From contig DASQLD010000542.1 of the NCBI GenBank assembly GCA_035630195.1, positions 1-13,643 of the forward strand: a stretch of 13,643 nucleotides of DNA. The letters are read 5' to 3'. The translations under genes were made by a program, and so were the position numbers. This document shows positions 1 to 6,613 of this stretch, piece by piece (position 1 is the first letter of the stretch; the number at the start of each line of letters is the position of its first letter). Below the pieces are notes generated by a model, which saw only the letters and a program-made list of their open reading frames with translations, searched no databases and was not told the origin of the DNA. The stretch comes from DASQDN01 sp035630195. GTDB lineage: Bacteria; Acidobacteriota; Terriglobia; Bryobacterales; Bryobacteraceae.

Positions 1-837
1 CAACACTCGAAACGCGCGGGCGTGATGCTGCGAACAAAGGACGCAACCGATCGAATCCTGACACCTTCGTCAGTCACGGCCGGATCGACCGCTCTTACCA
101 TCCGGACCGGCTCCCAAGTCGCCTATAGCGACTTTCTATCCGTCGAACAACCGTCCCAACTGACAATCAACTTCGGGAGTTCTACTGCGTCCTTCACCGT
201 GCCCTTGGCCGCCGGAGAGATGCGCCCGATCACGTACAAACCCGGCCCCAACATCGCTGGCGTGTTCCCATCAGCGGCCGCCGTCTTCCCTCGAACCGTC
301 GCCCCCGGCAGTCTAATCTCCATTTACGGATCACAGCTATCCGATTCGGAAGTGCTTGTCGCAGGTCAGCCGATGCCTTTGAGCTATGCCGACGCAACGC
401 AGGTAAACACGCTCATCCCCGAAAATGCTTCGGGCCTGGTCAAGCTTCAAGTCAAAAACTCGACCGGCGAACATACCGTCAATGTCCTTGTGGAACCGGT
501 AAGGCCAGCCATCTTCGCGCCGGCGCTGAACGCGATCACGGGAACGGTGGTGACACCGCAATCGCCACTTAGGCCGGGCGACTATGTATCGCTTTTTCTA
601 ACCGGTTTAGGCAGCACAACCGAGCGAAACGGCCTAAACTGGGCAAATATTCAACCAGAGGTTACGTTCGGGGGTCAGGCCTGCGCTGTGACCTTCGCTG
701 GTCGCGCTCCGGGTTACCCCGGACTCGATCAGATTAATTGTCAGCTCTCGTTAGCTGTGCAGGCTTCGGATGCGGCTCAGGTGGTTGTGCGGTCGGGATC
801 GCGGATCAGTAATGTAACGACGCTTGCGGTGCGCTGA
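1..837 (+). CDS. Secreted protein with Solibacter-type C-terminal domain (TIGR03437-like), 5'-partial
   Basis: The frame is open to the left edge, so the gene starts upstream and only the last 278 codons are here. A GTG at 22 is an internal codon and an unlikely start because no signal peptide follows it. From about nt 262 to the stop the protein looks like the beta-rich C-terminal domain common in Candidatus Solibacter secreted proteins. Landmarks are GVFPSAAAVFPRTVAPGS, then SIYGSQL, a VNTLIP segment, YVSLFLTGLG, and APGYPGLDQINCQL near the end. That domain is known only as a C-terminal module on many extracellular proteins; its function is unknown. The ~85 residues before it are Thr/Ser-rich and beta-like, and I do not recognise them; any catalytic part would lie upstream of the window. 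The 3' end overlaps the convergent gene at 806-1288 by 32 bp. The domain call is strong; the function of the whole protein cannot be told. Confidence 0.85.
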   Translation, partial: QHSKRAGVMLRTKDATDRILTPSSVTAGSTALTIRTGSQVAYSDFLSVEQPSQLTINFGSSTASFTVPLAAGEMRPITYKPGPNIAGVFPSAAAVFPRTVAPGSLISIYGSQLSDSEVLVAGQPMPLSYADATQVNTLIPENASGLVKLQVKNSTGEHTVNVLVEPVRPAIFAPALNAITGTVVTPQSPLRPGDYVSLFLTGLGSTTERNGLNWANIQPEVTFGGQACAVTFAGRAPGYPGLDQINCQLSLAVQASDAAQVVVRSGSRISNVTTLAVR

Positions 838-1288
838 GCTCTCCGTTTGTTGGACTCGCCAACAGCGCGGCAATATTCGCTAAGGCCAGCAGAGCTACCA
901 GCGCCGCAAGTGGATCGTTTGACGCGATCGGCGATAGGAATCCCGCAATAACGATGGAAGCGGCGAGCGCGCGCTTCTGCGCATGTAGCTCGCCGCGAAG
1001 AACTGCTCCGGCCTGGGTCAGGCATATCAGACCAGGAATTAATATCGCGATTCCCAGGGCCAACAAACCAGCTTGCTCTGTGTCGTACACGACAGGTTCG
1101 TGCGCTGCCATATTGCTGACTGTGACGCTAATTACGTGCGCTGTTAACGCTAGGGTTGTCGCGAGTCCTGATGCCAGCGAGATGGCTCCTGCGACAGCGG
1201 AAATACCACCGAGGCGTCCCCGGCGCATATGCGCCAGAAACGCGCTCCCAATTCCGGTAATCACCGCAAGCACAAGAACGACTATCAC
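806..1288 (-). CDS. Small hypothetical integral membrane protein
   Basis: This 160-residue protein was not assigned to a family. It starts at GTG 1288, preceded by a purine-rich GAGCGAGA stretch and, further up in frame, a TGA, so no longer start exists apart from rare codons. Hydrophobic stretches suggest four or five membrane segments, near residues 1-19, 27-55, 72-93, 107-121 and 126-146. A basic MRRGR loop at 21-25 and an RGELHAQKR loop at 98-106 would face the cytoplasm. A polar loop at 60-71 separates segments 2 and 3. The tail is short and polar. The opposite-strand frame over the same DNA gives an Arg/Pro/Ser-rich product typical of a shadow, so this strand was chosen. It diverges from the stress-type gene at 1386 and its last 32 bp run into the end of the gene at 1-837. 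The coding call is good; the role is unknown. Confidence 0.65.
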   Translation of the reverse strand: MIVVLVLAVITGIGSAFLAHMRRGRLGGISAVAGAISLASGLATTLALTAHVISVTVSNMAAHEPVVYDTEQAGLLALGIAILIPGLICLTQAGAVLRGELHAQKRALAASIVIAGFLSPIASNDPLAALVALLALANIAALLASPTNGELSAPQASLHY

Positions 1289-1385
1289 GCGAATTCTCGC
1301 TCTGATTAGTCAAAGCGGAAACTGTAAGGAAAACCGCTCATGAAACAGCTAAATTTCTTTCAGCGTCTAGGGAGGGAGACAAAAC
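1289..1385. other. Divergent intergenic region
   Basis: These 97 bp separate the start of the minus-strand membrane protein from the start of the plus-strand stress-type protein and must hold both promoters. A strong Shine-Dalgarno GGAGGG lies at 1371-1376, nine bases before ATG 1386. I cannot pick a convincing -35/-10 pair for either direction; TAAATT near 1350 is a weak -10 candidate for the plus strand. A 5-bp inverted repeat (AGCGG 1314-1318 and CCGCT 1334-1338) is present but too short to call an operator. Confidence 0.5.
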
Positions 1386-1988
1386 ATGGCGCACACGGCG
1401 GTGTACGGGATTTACAGCACGCGGCAAGACGCGGAGATGGCGATTGATTCGATGCGGGCCGCCGGGTTTCGCGCCGAGGATATATCCGTCCTTTTTCCCG
1501 ACAATGAAGGAACGAAAGACATCGGGCATGAGAAACACACAAAGGCGCCGGAGAAAGCTACCGCTGGAGCCGCAATCGCCGGTATCGCTGGGGGCGCCTT
1601 GGGCTGGCTGGCTGGAATAGGCGCGCTCGCGATTCCGGGCTTAGGTCCCTTCATCGCCGCCGGTCCGATCATGGCCGCTCTCGCAGGAGTCGGAGCGGGG
1701 AGCGTGGTTGGGGGATTGGCTGGAGCGCTGGTGGGCGCGGGCATTCCCGAGTATGAAGCGAAACGCTACGAAGGCCGCATCCGCAAAGGAGGCATCCTGC
1801 TCTCCGTCCATTGCGATGACAACCTGATGATTGGTCGCGCCAAGGAGATGTTGCGGCACACCGGCGCTCAGGATATCGCCGCTGCCGAGGAAGGCCACGT
1901 TACAAACAGAAATCGGCGCGAGCCTATTGCCGAGGATGCGTCCCTGCCGGACACGCGGCGTGCCGACAGGTCTGACGATGGTCTCTAG
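1386..1988 (+). CDS. YflT-like / general-stress-type protein with glycine-zipper membrane hairpin
   Basis: The product has 200 residues. Residues 4-37 (VYGIYSTRQDAEMAIDSM, then AGF and ISVLFPD) resemble the YflT/general stress protein 17M module, a small alpha-beta fold at the start of many stress-induced proteins. Residues 58-120 are a Gly/Ala-rich hydrophobic stretch (AIAGIAGGALGWLAG, GPIMAALAGVGAGSVVGG), probably a pair of membrane-associated glycine-zipper helices. The conserved-looking IPEYEAKRYEGRIRKGGILLSV at 120-141 follows, with a second small alpha-beta unit to about 165. The last 35 residues are charged and probably disordered. The start is set by GGAGGG at 1371-1376. There is no signal peptide. 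Proteins of this architecture are often stress-inducible, but no biochemical role is established; a membrane-associated stress function is inference. Confidence 0.8.
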   Translation: MAHTAVYGIYSTRQDAEMAIDSMRAAGFRAEDISVLFPDNEGTKDIGHEKHTKAPEKATAGAAIAGIAGGALGWLAGIGALAIPGLGPFIAAGPIMAALAGVGAGSVVGGLAGALVGAGIPEYEAKRYEGRIRKGGILLSVHCDDNLMIGRAKEMLRHTGAQDIAAAEEGHVTNRNRREPIAEDASLPDTRRADRSDDGL

Positions 1989-1991
1989 CTC

Positions 1992-2019
1992 ATGGCAGAG
2001 CGACTAGTCCAGCTATAAT
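1992..2019 (+). promoter_or_regulatory. Candidate promoter of the kinase-fold gene
   Basis: A perfect TATAAT lies at 2014-2019. ATGGCA at 1992-1997 matches the -35 consensus at four of six positions with a 16-bp spacer. Transcription would start near 2026, only about ten bases before ATG 2036, so the message would be almost leaderless. This agrees with the lack of a clear Shine-Dalgarno there. Confidence 0.45.
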
Positions 2020-2035
2020 CCGAAGTAGACCGAGT

Positions 2036-2662
2036 ATGAACAAAGTCAGGCTTGTGCGATTGTTGGCGGGCCTCGTCCTGCTCTACGGCTGGGGACACGC
2101 TCAAACGAAGGTGGACGGCCCGGTCGTTTTGCTCATCGGACCGCCCGGCAGCGGAAAATCGACACAGGCCACCGCAGCAGCGCGCCTCTTGAAAATACCG
2201 GTCGTTGCCGTTGACGACTTGATCAAGGACAACGCGGCAACATTTGAGAAGATCCGCCAGAATAAGATCTCCGGGATGGAGCCGCAAAGCGACCCCGTCC
2301 TGAACCGCCTTTTCGCTGAGCGCATGGAGAAAGGTGACTTGTCGAGTGGGATCATCTTCGATGGCTATCCCTCAACCAAGGACCACGTCGATTATCTTTC
2401 GAACTTGGTGAAGAATGGAGTCCTTCCTAAACCGCTGGTGATTGAGCTGCAAATTCCCGATCAGACCGTGCTGAAACGCACCAAAAAAGCGAAGGACTCG
2501 CCCGTGTCGGTCGAGCAACGGCTCAAGGACTATCATCGCGAAATGGACATGGTGCGGGTTTACTTTCCAGAGGCGGAAATTATCGCGACCGATGGAACGA
2601 AGTCAATCAAAAAGGTGGAACGCGCCGTCAGCGACATCCTAAAGAAGCGCTACAAACTCTGA
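2036..2662 (+). CDS. Nucleoside-monophosphate-kinase-fold (adenylate kinase-like) protein with signal peptide
   Basis: This 208-residue protein begins with a clear export signal: basic residues K3, R5 and R8, a hydrophobic core 9-18, and a likely cleavage site around GHAQ-T at 20-24. An NMP-kinase fold follows: P-loop GPPGSGKST at 35-43, an NMP-binding segment near DDLIKDN (60-66), DGYPST at 109-114 (DGFPR in adenylate kinases), a short lid around LKRTKKAKDS (146-155), and R162 in the EQRLKDY helix. Known family members are cytosolic and phosphorylate AMP, CMP or UMP with ATP. Here the arginine after DGxP is Ser113, the NMP-site arginine appears as Lys64, and the lid has mostly lysines. Activity or substrate range may therefore differ. 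It stands alone behind its own promoter and converges with the propeller gene 2 nt away. The fold call is firm; the export and altered-site interpretations are inference. Confidence 0.8.
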   Translation: MNKVRLVRLLAGLVLLYGWGHAQTKVDGPVVLLIGPPGSGKSTQATAAARLLKIPVVAVDDLIKDNAATFEKIRQNKISGMEPQSDPVLNRLFAERMEKGDLSSGIIFDGYPSTKDHVDYLSNLVKNGVLPKPLVIELQIPDQTVLKRTKKAKDSPVSVEQRLKDYHREMDMVRVYFPEAEIIATDGTKSIKKVERAVSDILKKRYKL

Positions 2663-2664
2663 AT

Positions 2665-4074
2665 CTACTGGCCCAACCCAAAGCAATATAGCGCCGAGCT
2701 CGTTCGCAAGTACAACTTGTCATCGACAGGCGCCGGCGTCGCATAACAGAGGTCCTCGAAATCATTGCGCGCTAGCGGCTCCCAATCTCCACCTGCCTTA
2801 ACCACCGAAACATGGCAGTTCTCGCTCGCCGCGTACACTTTACCATCTGCGCCGACTGGCGATGAGTAGTAATAATCCAGCGCTCCGGGCAGCCGCCCCT
2901 GCTTCAACATCGCGCCGGTCTTGGCGTCCAACGCCGTCAGAATGCCGCCTTCCTTCATCAGATAGATCACACCCTGGTACTGCAGCGGTGACGTCGCGTT
3001 GGGCAGCGATTTGAAGTGCTGCCACACGATGCCCTTCTCAGTCATGTCGCCCTTACCGCCGAGACGAACTGCCATGACCGAGTTCACTGAGGCGCGCTTC
3101 TCACGATATTTCTGCCAGTCACGGGCTCCCAGAGCGCCATCACGTTCGAGATCGGCTTCCGCAAAATCGCGCTGCCAATTAGGGTTAGGCAACTCTTCTT
3201 TGGCAAGCTTGCCATCCTTGTTTGCGTCGAAGGAACCAAGCACTTCCGGAAAGGGAGGCAAATTCTCCTGATTACCCTGATCGGATCCGCCCGCCCATCC
3301 GAGCACGTACACGATATCTCCCTCAATAACCGGAGTCGGCTTCACCTGCCATGTGAGGCCGCGAACCCACCAGACCTCGTCGCCAGTATCGACATCATAG
3401 GCAGTTAGTTTGTTCGTTCCGGCTAAGATCGCCTGCATCCGACCCTCGGACCGATGCAGCACCGGTGTGGAGAAGCCGCGAGTAGCATCCGGGCGCTCCT
3501 TCCGCCAGATCGTCTTACCGGTCCGTTGATCCACTGCGATCAGGAACGACCCTGTTTCCGCGTCGCACGCCTGGATCACTTTACCGTTCACCAGCACCGG
3601 AGACGCGCCCATTCCGAACGGATTATTGAACGGGCCCAAAGGCGCTCGCCAGCGTTCCTCTCCATCGGGGCCATACGAGATCAGCCCAAAATCGGTGAAG
3701 AAAGCGAAAACGTTCCGGCCATCTGTCGCAATGCTGGGTGACGCCGCGCTGTTGGACTTGTGGAGTTCCTGCTTGCGCGGGCGCGGCGCCTCTCTTCTCC
3801 ACAGGATCTTGCCTGTCTCGCGCTCCAGGCAGAACACCAGCAGCTTCTCGCCATCCACGGCAGTCAGGAAGATGCGGTTCGCGCTCAGCACAGGCGAGGA
3901 ATGTCCTGGAGGGAGTATGGTCTTCCACACAACATTCTTCTGGGGACCGAACTCGACGGGTAAATTCTTGGCCGGTGACACACCGGACGCATTATGACCG
4001 CGAAACATCGGCCAATCGTCCGCCATTGCAATAGCGGCCACCGCAGCGAAACCTGCCAGCGTTCGAACGAACAT
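2665..4074 (-). CDS. Secreted PQQ-like beta-propeller protein with inserted EF-hand pair
   Basis: The product has 469 residues. A signal peptide covers residues 1-18, with likely cleavage after AMA-DD. The mature N-terminus carries WPMFRG (21-26), a signature of secreted BamB/PQQ-like propellers in Acidobacteria and Planctomycetes. Blade motifs recur: RETGKILWRR (85-94), QRTGKTIWRK (183-192), DVDTGDEVWW (227-236), DAKTGAML (383-390). Two EF-hand-like loops sit between blades: D283-N285-D287-G288 ending in E294, and D308-E310-D312-G313 ending in D319, suggesting calcium binding. The propeller is probably a scaffold; PQQ-dehydrogenase features such as a vicinal disulfide or a haem motif are not visible, so I do not predict an oxidoreductase. 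It diverges from the five-gene operon and its stop lies 2 nt from the end of the kinase-fold gene. A paralogue lies at 11516-12724. Its ligand is unknown. Confidence 0.87.
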   Translation of the reverse strand: MFVRTLAGFAAVAAIAMADDWPMFRGHNASGVSPAKNLPVEFGPQKNVVWKTILPPGHSSPVLSANRIFLTAVDGEKLLVFCLERETGKILWRREAPRPRKQELHKSNSAASPSIATDGRNVFAFFTDFGLISYGPDGEERWRAPLGPFNNPFGMGASPVLVNGKVIQACDAETGSFLIAVDQRTGKTIWRKERPDATRGFSTPVLHRSEGRMQAILAGTNKLTAYDVDTGDEVWWVRGLTWQVKPTPVIEGDIVYVLGWAGGSDQGNQENLPPFPEVLGSFDANKDGKLAKEELPNPNWQRDFAEADLERDGALGARDWQKYREKRASVNSVMAVRLGGKGDMTEKGIVWQHFKSLPNATSPLQYQGVIYLMKEGGILTALDAKTGAMLKQGRLPGALDYYYSSPVGADGKVYAASENCHVSVVKAGGDWEPLARNDFEDLCYATPAPVDDKLYLRTSSALYCFGLGQ

Positions 4075-4081
4075 TCACCCG

Positions 4082-4111
4082 AGTATAGCCGCATCGAAGT
4101 AGACTAGTCAT
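4082..4111 (-). promoter_or_regulatory. Candidate promoter of the EF-hand propeller gene
   Basis: On the minus strand, ATGACT (4111-4106, four of six to the -35 consensus) and TATACT (4087-4082, five of six to the -10) are separated by 18 bp. The predicted start near 4075 abuts ATG 4074, so the transcript would be leaderless or nearly so. The 44-bp divergent gap (4075-4118) must also hold the promoter of the five-gene operon. I see no convincing plus-strand pair in it; TAGACT at 4100-4105 is a weak -10. Confidence 0.35.
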
Positions 4112-4118
4112 AAGCCTC

Positions 4119-5216
4119 ATGAGTACTTTGACCGCTGCGACTACGAACAGCCTGGAAGCCAGAAAGGCGGAAGCGCGTACGCGTCTTGACGCCTGGACCC
4201 AAGAGATGATGGAGTGGCATTTCAACCCCGAAACGGGATGCCCATTCTGGCTGGAGCGGGCGAAAACGCTCTCCTTCGATCCTCGTAAGGACGTGAAGAA
4301 GTACGAAGACCTGGATCTGTTCGGCAATTTCCAGGATGAATGGCTGCGGGGCGGGCCTGTAAGACGTTGGGTGCCCAAGGGCCTGGGTGGCGCGCCCATT
4401 TTTGTCTTCGAGACGGGCGGCAGCACCGGCGTGCCGAAATCGCGAATCGCCTCCGAAGATTTCCGGATCGATTACGAGCTTTTCAGCGACACTTTGCCCG
4501 ACGACGCCTTTCCGAAGGGCGCCAACTGGATTTCTGTCGGTCCCACCGGCCCTCGCCGCCTTCGTCTCGCAGTCGAACACCTGGCGCAACATCGGGGCGG
4601 CATCTGCTTCCAGCTCGACCTCGACCCTCGCTGGGTAATCAAGCTGATTCGGATGGGCGAGATGCGCATGATGGAGCTGTACAAGCAGCATGTCATCGAC
4701 CAGGCGCTGACACTCCTTAAAGCGCACGAGATCCAGTGCATCTTTACGACACCGAAGCTGCTCGAAGCGCTTTGCGAGAAGATCTCTCTCAAGAAAGCAG
4801 GCATCAAGGGCGTATTCTGCGGCGGCACCGAGATGACACCCCAATTTCATCGATTCGCCGTCGAAGAGTTGATGGACGGTATCTACTTCGCGCCCACTTA
4901 TGGCAATACGCTGATGGGCCTCGCCGTCCATAAACCCCGGCTAGTCGAAGACAACTGGGCGATCATTTATTACCCGCCTTGCCCGAGAGCCATGATCGAA
5001 GTCGTGGATTTTGACGATGCCACGAAGCTCGTCGGCTATGGTGAAACCGGCCGTGTCCGTCTGACAACTCTGACCAAAGAGTTCTTCATGCCGCGTTTCC
5101 TCGAACGGGATGAGTGTGAACGCGAGCTCCCCTATGGCGACTATGCGTGGGACGGCGTGCGCAACGTTCGCCCATTCTCCCGCTTTGCAAAGAGCGTCGT
5201 CGAAGGAGTCTATTAA
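4119..5216 (+). CDS. Atypical adenylate-forming acid-activating enzyme (EhpF/LuxE/PaaK-like), no C-terminal domain
   Basis: This 365-residue protein fits the large N-terminal domain of the ANL (acyl-CoA synthetase/NRPS adenylation/luciferase) superfamily. The ATP-phosphate loop ETGGSTGVPKS is at 98-108, a GGTE motif at 235-238, the adenine-binding PTYGNT at 259-264 in the place of the usual YGxTE, and GETGRV at 308-313. The sequence ends soon after MPRF (324-327), where other ANL enzymes have a hinge and a ~100-residue mobile domain. That domain is absent, as in EhpF of D-alanylgriseoluteic acid biosynthesis and in LuxE, both about 370 residues. Family knowledge suggests ATP-dependent adenylation of a carboxylic acid. 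The next gene, overlapping by one base, encodes a matching reductase. The lack of the C-terminal domain suggests that acyl transfer to CoA in the usual manner is unlikely. No Shine-Dalgarno precedes ATG 4119. The fold is confident; the substrate is unknown. Confidence 0.78.
   Translation: MSTLTAATTNSLEARKAEARTRLDAWTQEMMEWHFNPETGCPFWLERAKTLSFDPRKDVKKYEDLDLFGNFQDEWLRGGPVRRWVPKGLGGAPIFVFETGGSTGVPKSRIASEDFRIDYELFSDTLPDDAFPKGANWISVGPTGPRRLRLAVEHLAQHRGGICFQLDLDPRWVIKLIRMGEMRMMELYKQHVIDQALTLLKAHEIQCIFTTPKLLEALCEKISLKKAGIKGVFCGGTEMTPQFHRFAVEELMDGIYFAPTYGNTLMGLAVHKPRLVEDNWAIIYYPPCPRAMIEVVDFDDATKLVGYGETGRVRLTTLTKEFFMPRFLERDECERELPYGDYAWDGVRNVRPFSRFAKSVVEGVY
5203..5208 (+). promoter_or_regulatory. Shine-Dalgarno fixing the reductase start at 5216
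   Basis: AAGGAG lies seven bases before ATG 5216. That ATG overlaps the upstream stop as TAATG. This excludes the longer GTG start at 5147, which lies inside the upstream gene. Confidence 0.85.
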
Positions 5217-6613
5217 TGCTTCATATACCAATTCTTCGTCGCGGCCAGCCGTATCGGAGTGTCGAGATTTCCCACACTGCCAACATGCGCACCGGCGAGC
5301 CGTTTGTCGAAATCAGCCAGGCCAACGTCGGGTTGATTCGTCGGGATTTGCTGAAGCAGGCCGAATCGCGTGCCGCTCTGGACGCGTTTACGACAGCGCA
5401 GTTGCTTGATATCTGCCGCCGCGCCGCCGACATCTTCGCCAACGACACGCTGCCGCTCGGCGACACTCCGCAGACTCCACAGGATTATGTCGAGCAGCTC
5501 TCTGCCACCACCGGCCTTCCCTACGTTCTCGTTCGCAACAACATGGCGAAGATTCGCGGCGTCATGGCAGAGATGGAGCAGGTGCTTCGGGGCCTCACGC
5601 GCGGCGTCAATCTCGAAGTCCTCGATCGCGGATTTTCGGGCGGTCTCAGCTACTTCCCCCGAGCTCATACCCTCGGAGTGGTTCTTCCCAGCAACTCGCC
5701 CGGCGTGCATTCCCTCTGGATTCCCGCCGTCGCGTTGAAGACCTCTCTCGTCCTTAAGCCTGGGAGCGCCGAGCCGTGGACGCCTTTCCGAGTGATCCAG
5801 GCGCTCATGAAAGCTGGCGCGCCGCCGGAGGCGTTTCACTTTTATCCATCGGACCACGCCGGAGCCGCTGAGATTCTCCGCGGCAGCGGGCGTGGAATGG
5901 TCTTCGGTGACGTCTCGACCACCAAGCTTTACGCAAGTGACCCCCGCATCGAGATCCATGGCCCCGGTTTCAGCAAAGTTCTTCTAGGAGACGATGAGGC
6001 CGACAACTGGGAGCGGCACATTGATGTGATTGCCGCATCCATCGCGGATAATTCCGGCCGTTCTTGCGTCAATGCCTCGGGCGTTTGGACACCGCGCCAC
6101 GCCGCTGCCATTGCAGATGCTCTTGCGGCTAAATTATCTGCGATCCAACCCAAGCCTGCGGACGATCCTGCCGCGCAGCTTGCTCCCTTTGCGGACCCTA
6201 ACGTCGCGAAACGGATATCCGCGATGATCGACGACGGGCTGACCGACCCCGGCGCGCGGGAAGCGACGCAACGCCCTGCCCGTGTCGCCGAACTTGGAAA
6301 CTGCACTTACCTGCTACCTTCCATCGTGCACTGCGAATCGCCTGAGCACACACTCGCAAATCGTGAGTTTCTTTTCCCCTTCGCCGCTGTGGTCGAGTGC
6401 CCGCAGTCAGAAATGGTCGAGCGCATCGGGCCTTCCCTCGTCGTTACCGCCATCACGAAGGATGAAAACTTCAAACGGCAATTGCTCAACTCTCCGCATG
6501 TCGGCCGATTGAATTTCGGCCCGATAGCGACAAATCGAATTAGCTGGGATCAGCCGCATGAGGGCAATCTCTTCGAACACCTCTACGCGCGGCGGGCCTT
6601 CCAAGTGGCGTAA
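5216..6613 (+). CDS. Aldehyde-dehydrogenase-fold reductase (EhpG/LuxC-like partner of the acid activator)
   Basis: The protein has 465 residues from ATG 5216. ALDH-superfamily landmarks occur in order: LPSNSPG (157-163, at the usual PWNxP position), LKPGSAEP (180-187, with the cofactor-contacting lysine K181), IEIHG (245-249, at LELGG, with E246 at the general-base position), the nucleophile C284 in GRSCVN, and REFLFPF (383-389, at EIFGPV, with E384). Both catalytic residues seem to be present. The ~140-residue N-terminal region (QLLDICRRAADIF, TTGLPYVLVRNN) is longer than in ordinary ALDHs and could dock the activator. ALDH-fold enzymes oxidise aldehydes or, paired with an acyl-activating protein, reduce acyl adenylates or thioesters with NAD(P)H. 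The one-base overlap with the ANL gene favours the reductive role. It overlaps the next gene by one base (TAATG). The fold is firm; direction and substrate are inferred. Confidence 0.82.
   Translation: MLHIPILRRGQPYRSVEISHTANMRTGEPFVEISQANVGLIRRDLLKQAESRAALDAFTTAQLLDICRRAADIFANDTLPLGDTPQTPQDYVEQLSATTGLPYVLVRNNMAKIRGVMAEMEQVLRGLTRGVNLEVLDRGFSGGLSYFPRAHTLGVVLPSNSPGVHSLWIPAVALKTSLVLKPGSAEPWTPFRVIQALMKAGAPPEAFHFYPSDHAGAAEILRGSGRGMVFGDVSTTKLYASDPRIEIHGPGFSKVLLGDDEADNWERHIDVIAASIADNSGRSCVNASGVWTPRHAAAIADALAAKLSAIQPKPADDPAAQLAPFADPNVAKRISAMIDDGLTDPGAREATQRPARVAELGNCTYLLPSIVHCESPEHTLANREFLFPFAAVVECPQSEMVERIGPSLVVTAITKDENFKRQLLNSPHVGRLNFGPIATNRISWDQPHEGNLFEHLYARRAFQVA

Noticed and set aside
1314..1338. 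AGCGG/CCGCT inverted repeat as operator or terminator
   Set aside because: Five-base arms with a 15-base loop are expected by chance; no T-tract follows.
954..1343. Plus-strand open frame of 129 codons opposite the small membrane protein
   Set aside because: Arg/Pro/Ser-rich product with no recognisable pattern; the minus strand gives coherent membrane segments.
2665..4074. PQQ-dependent alcohol or glucose dehydrogenase
   Set aside because: Catalytic and cofactor features of these enzymes (vicinal disulfide, haem motif, full length near 600) are not seen; only the propeller repeat is shared.
5147..5215. Longer GTG start for the ALDH-fold reductase
   Set aside because: Lies inside the upstream gene; ATG 5216 has a strong AAGGAG and a TAATG overlap.
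4119..6613. Phenazine antibiotic cluster
   Set aside because: Only the EhpF/EhpG-like pair is present; no phz core genes are in the window, so the substrate need not be a phenazine.
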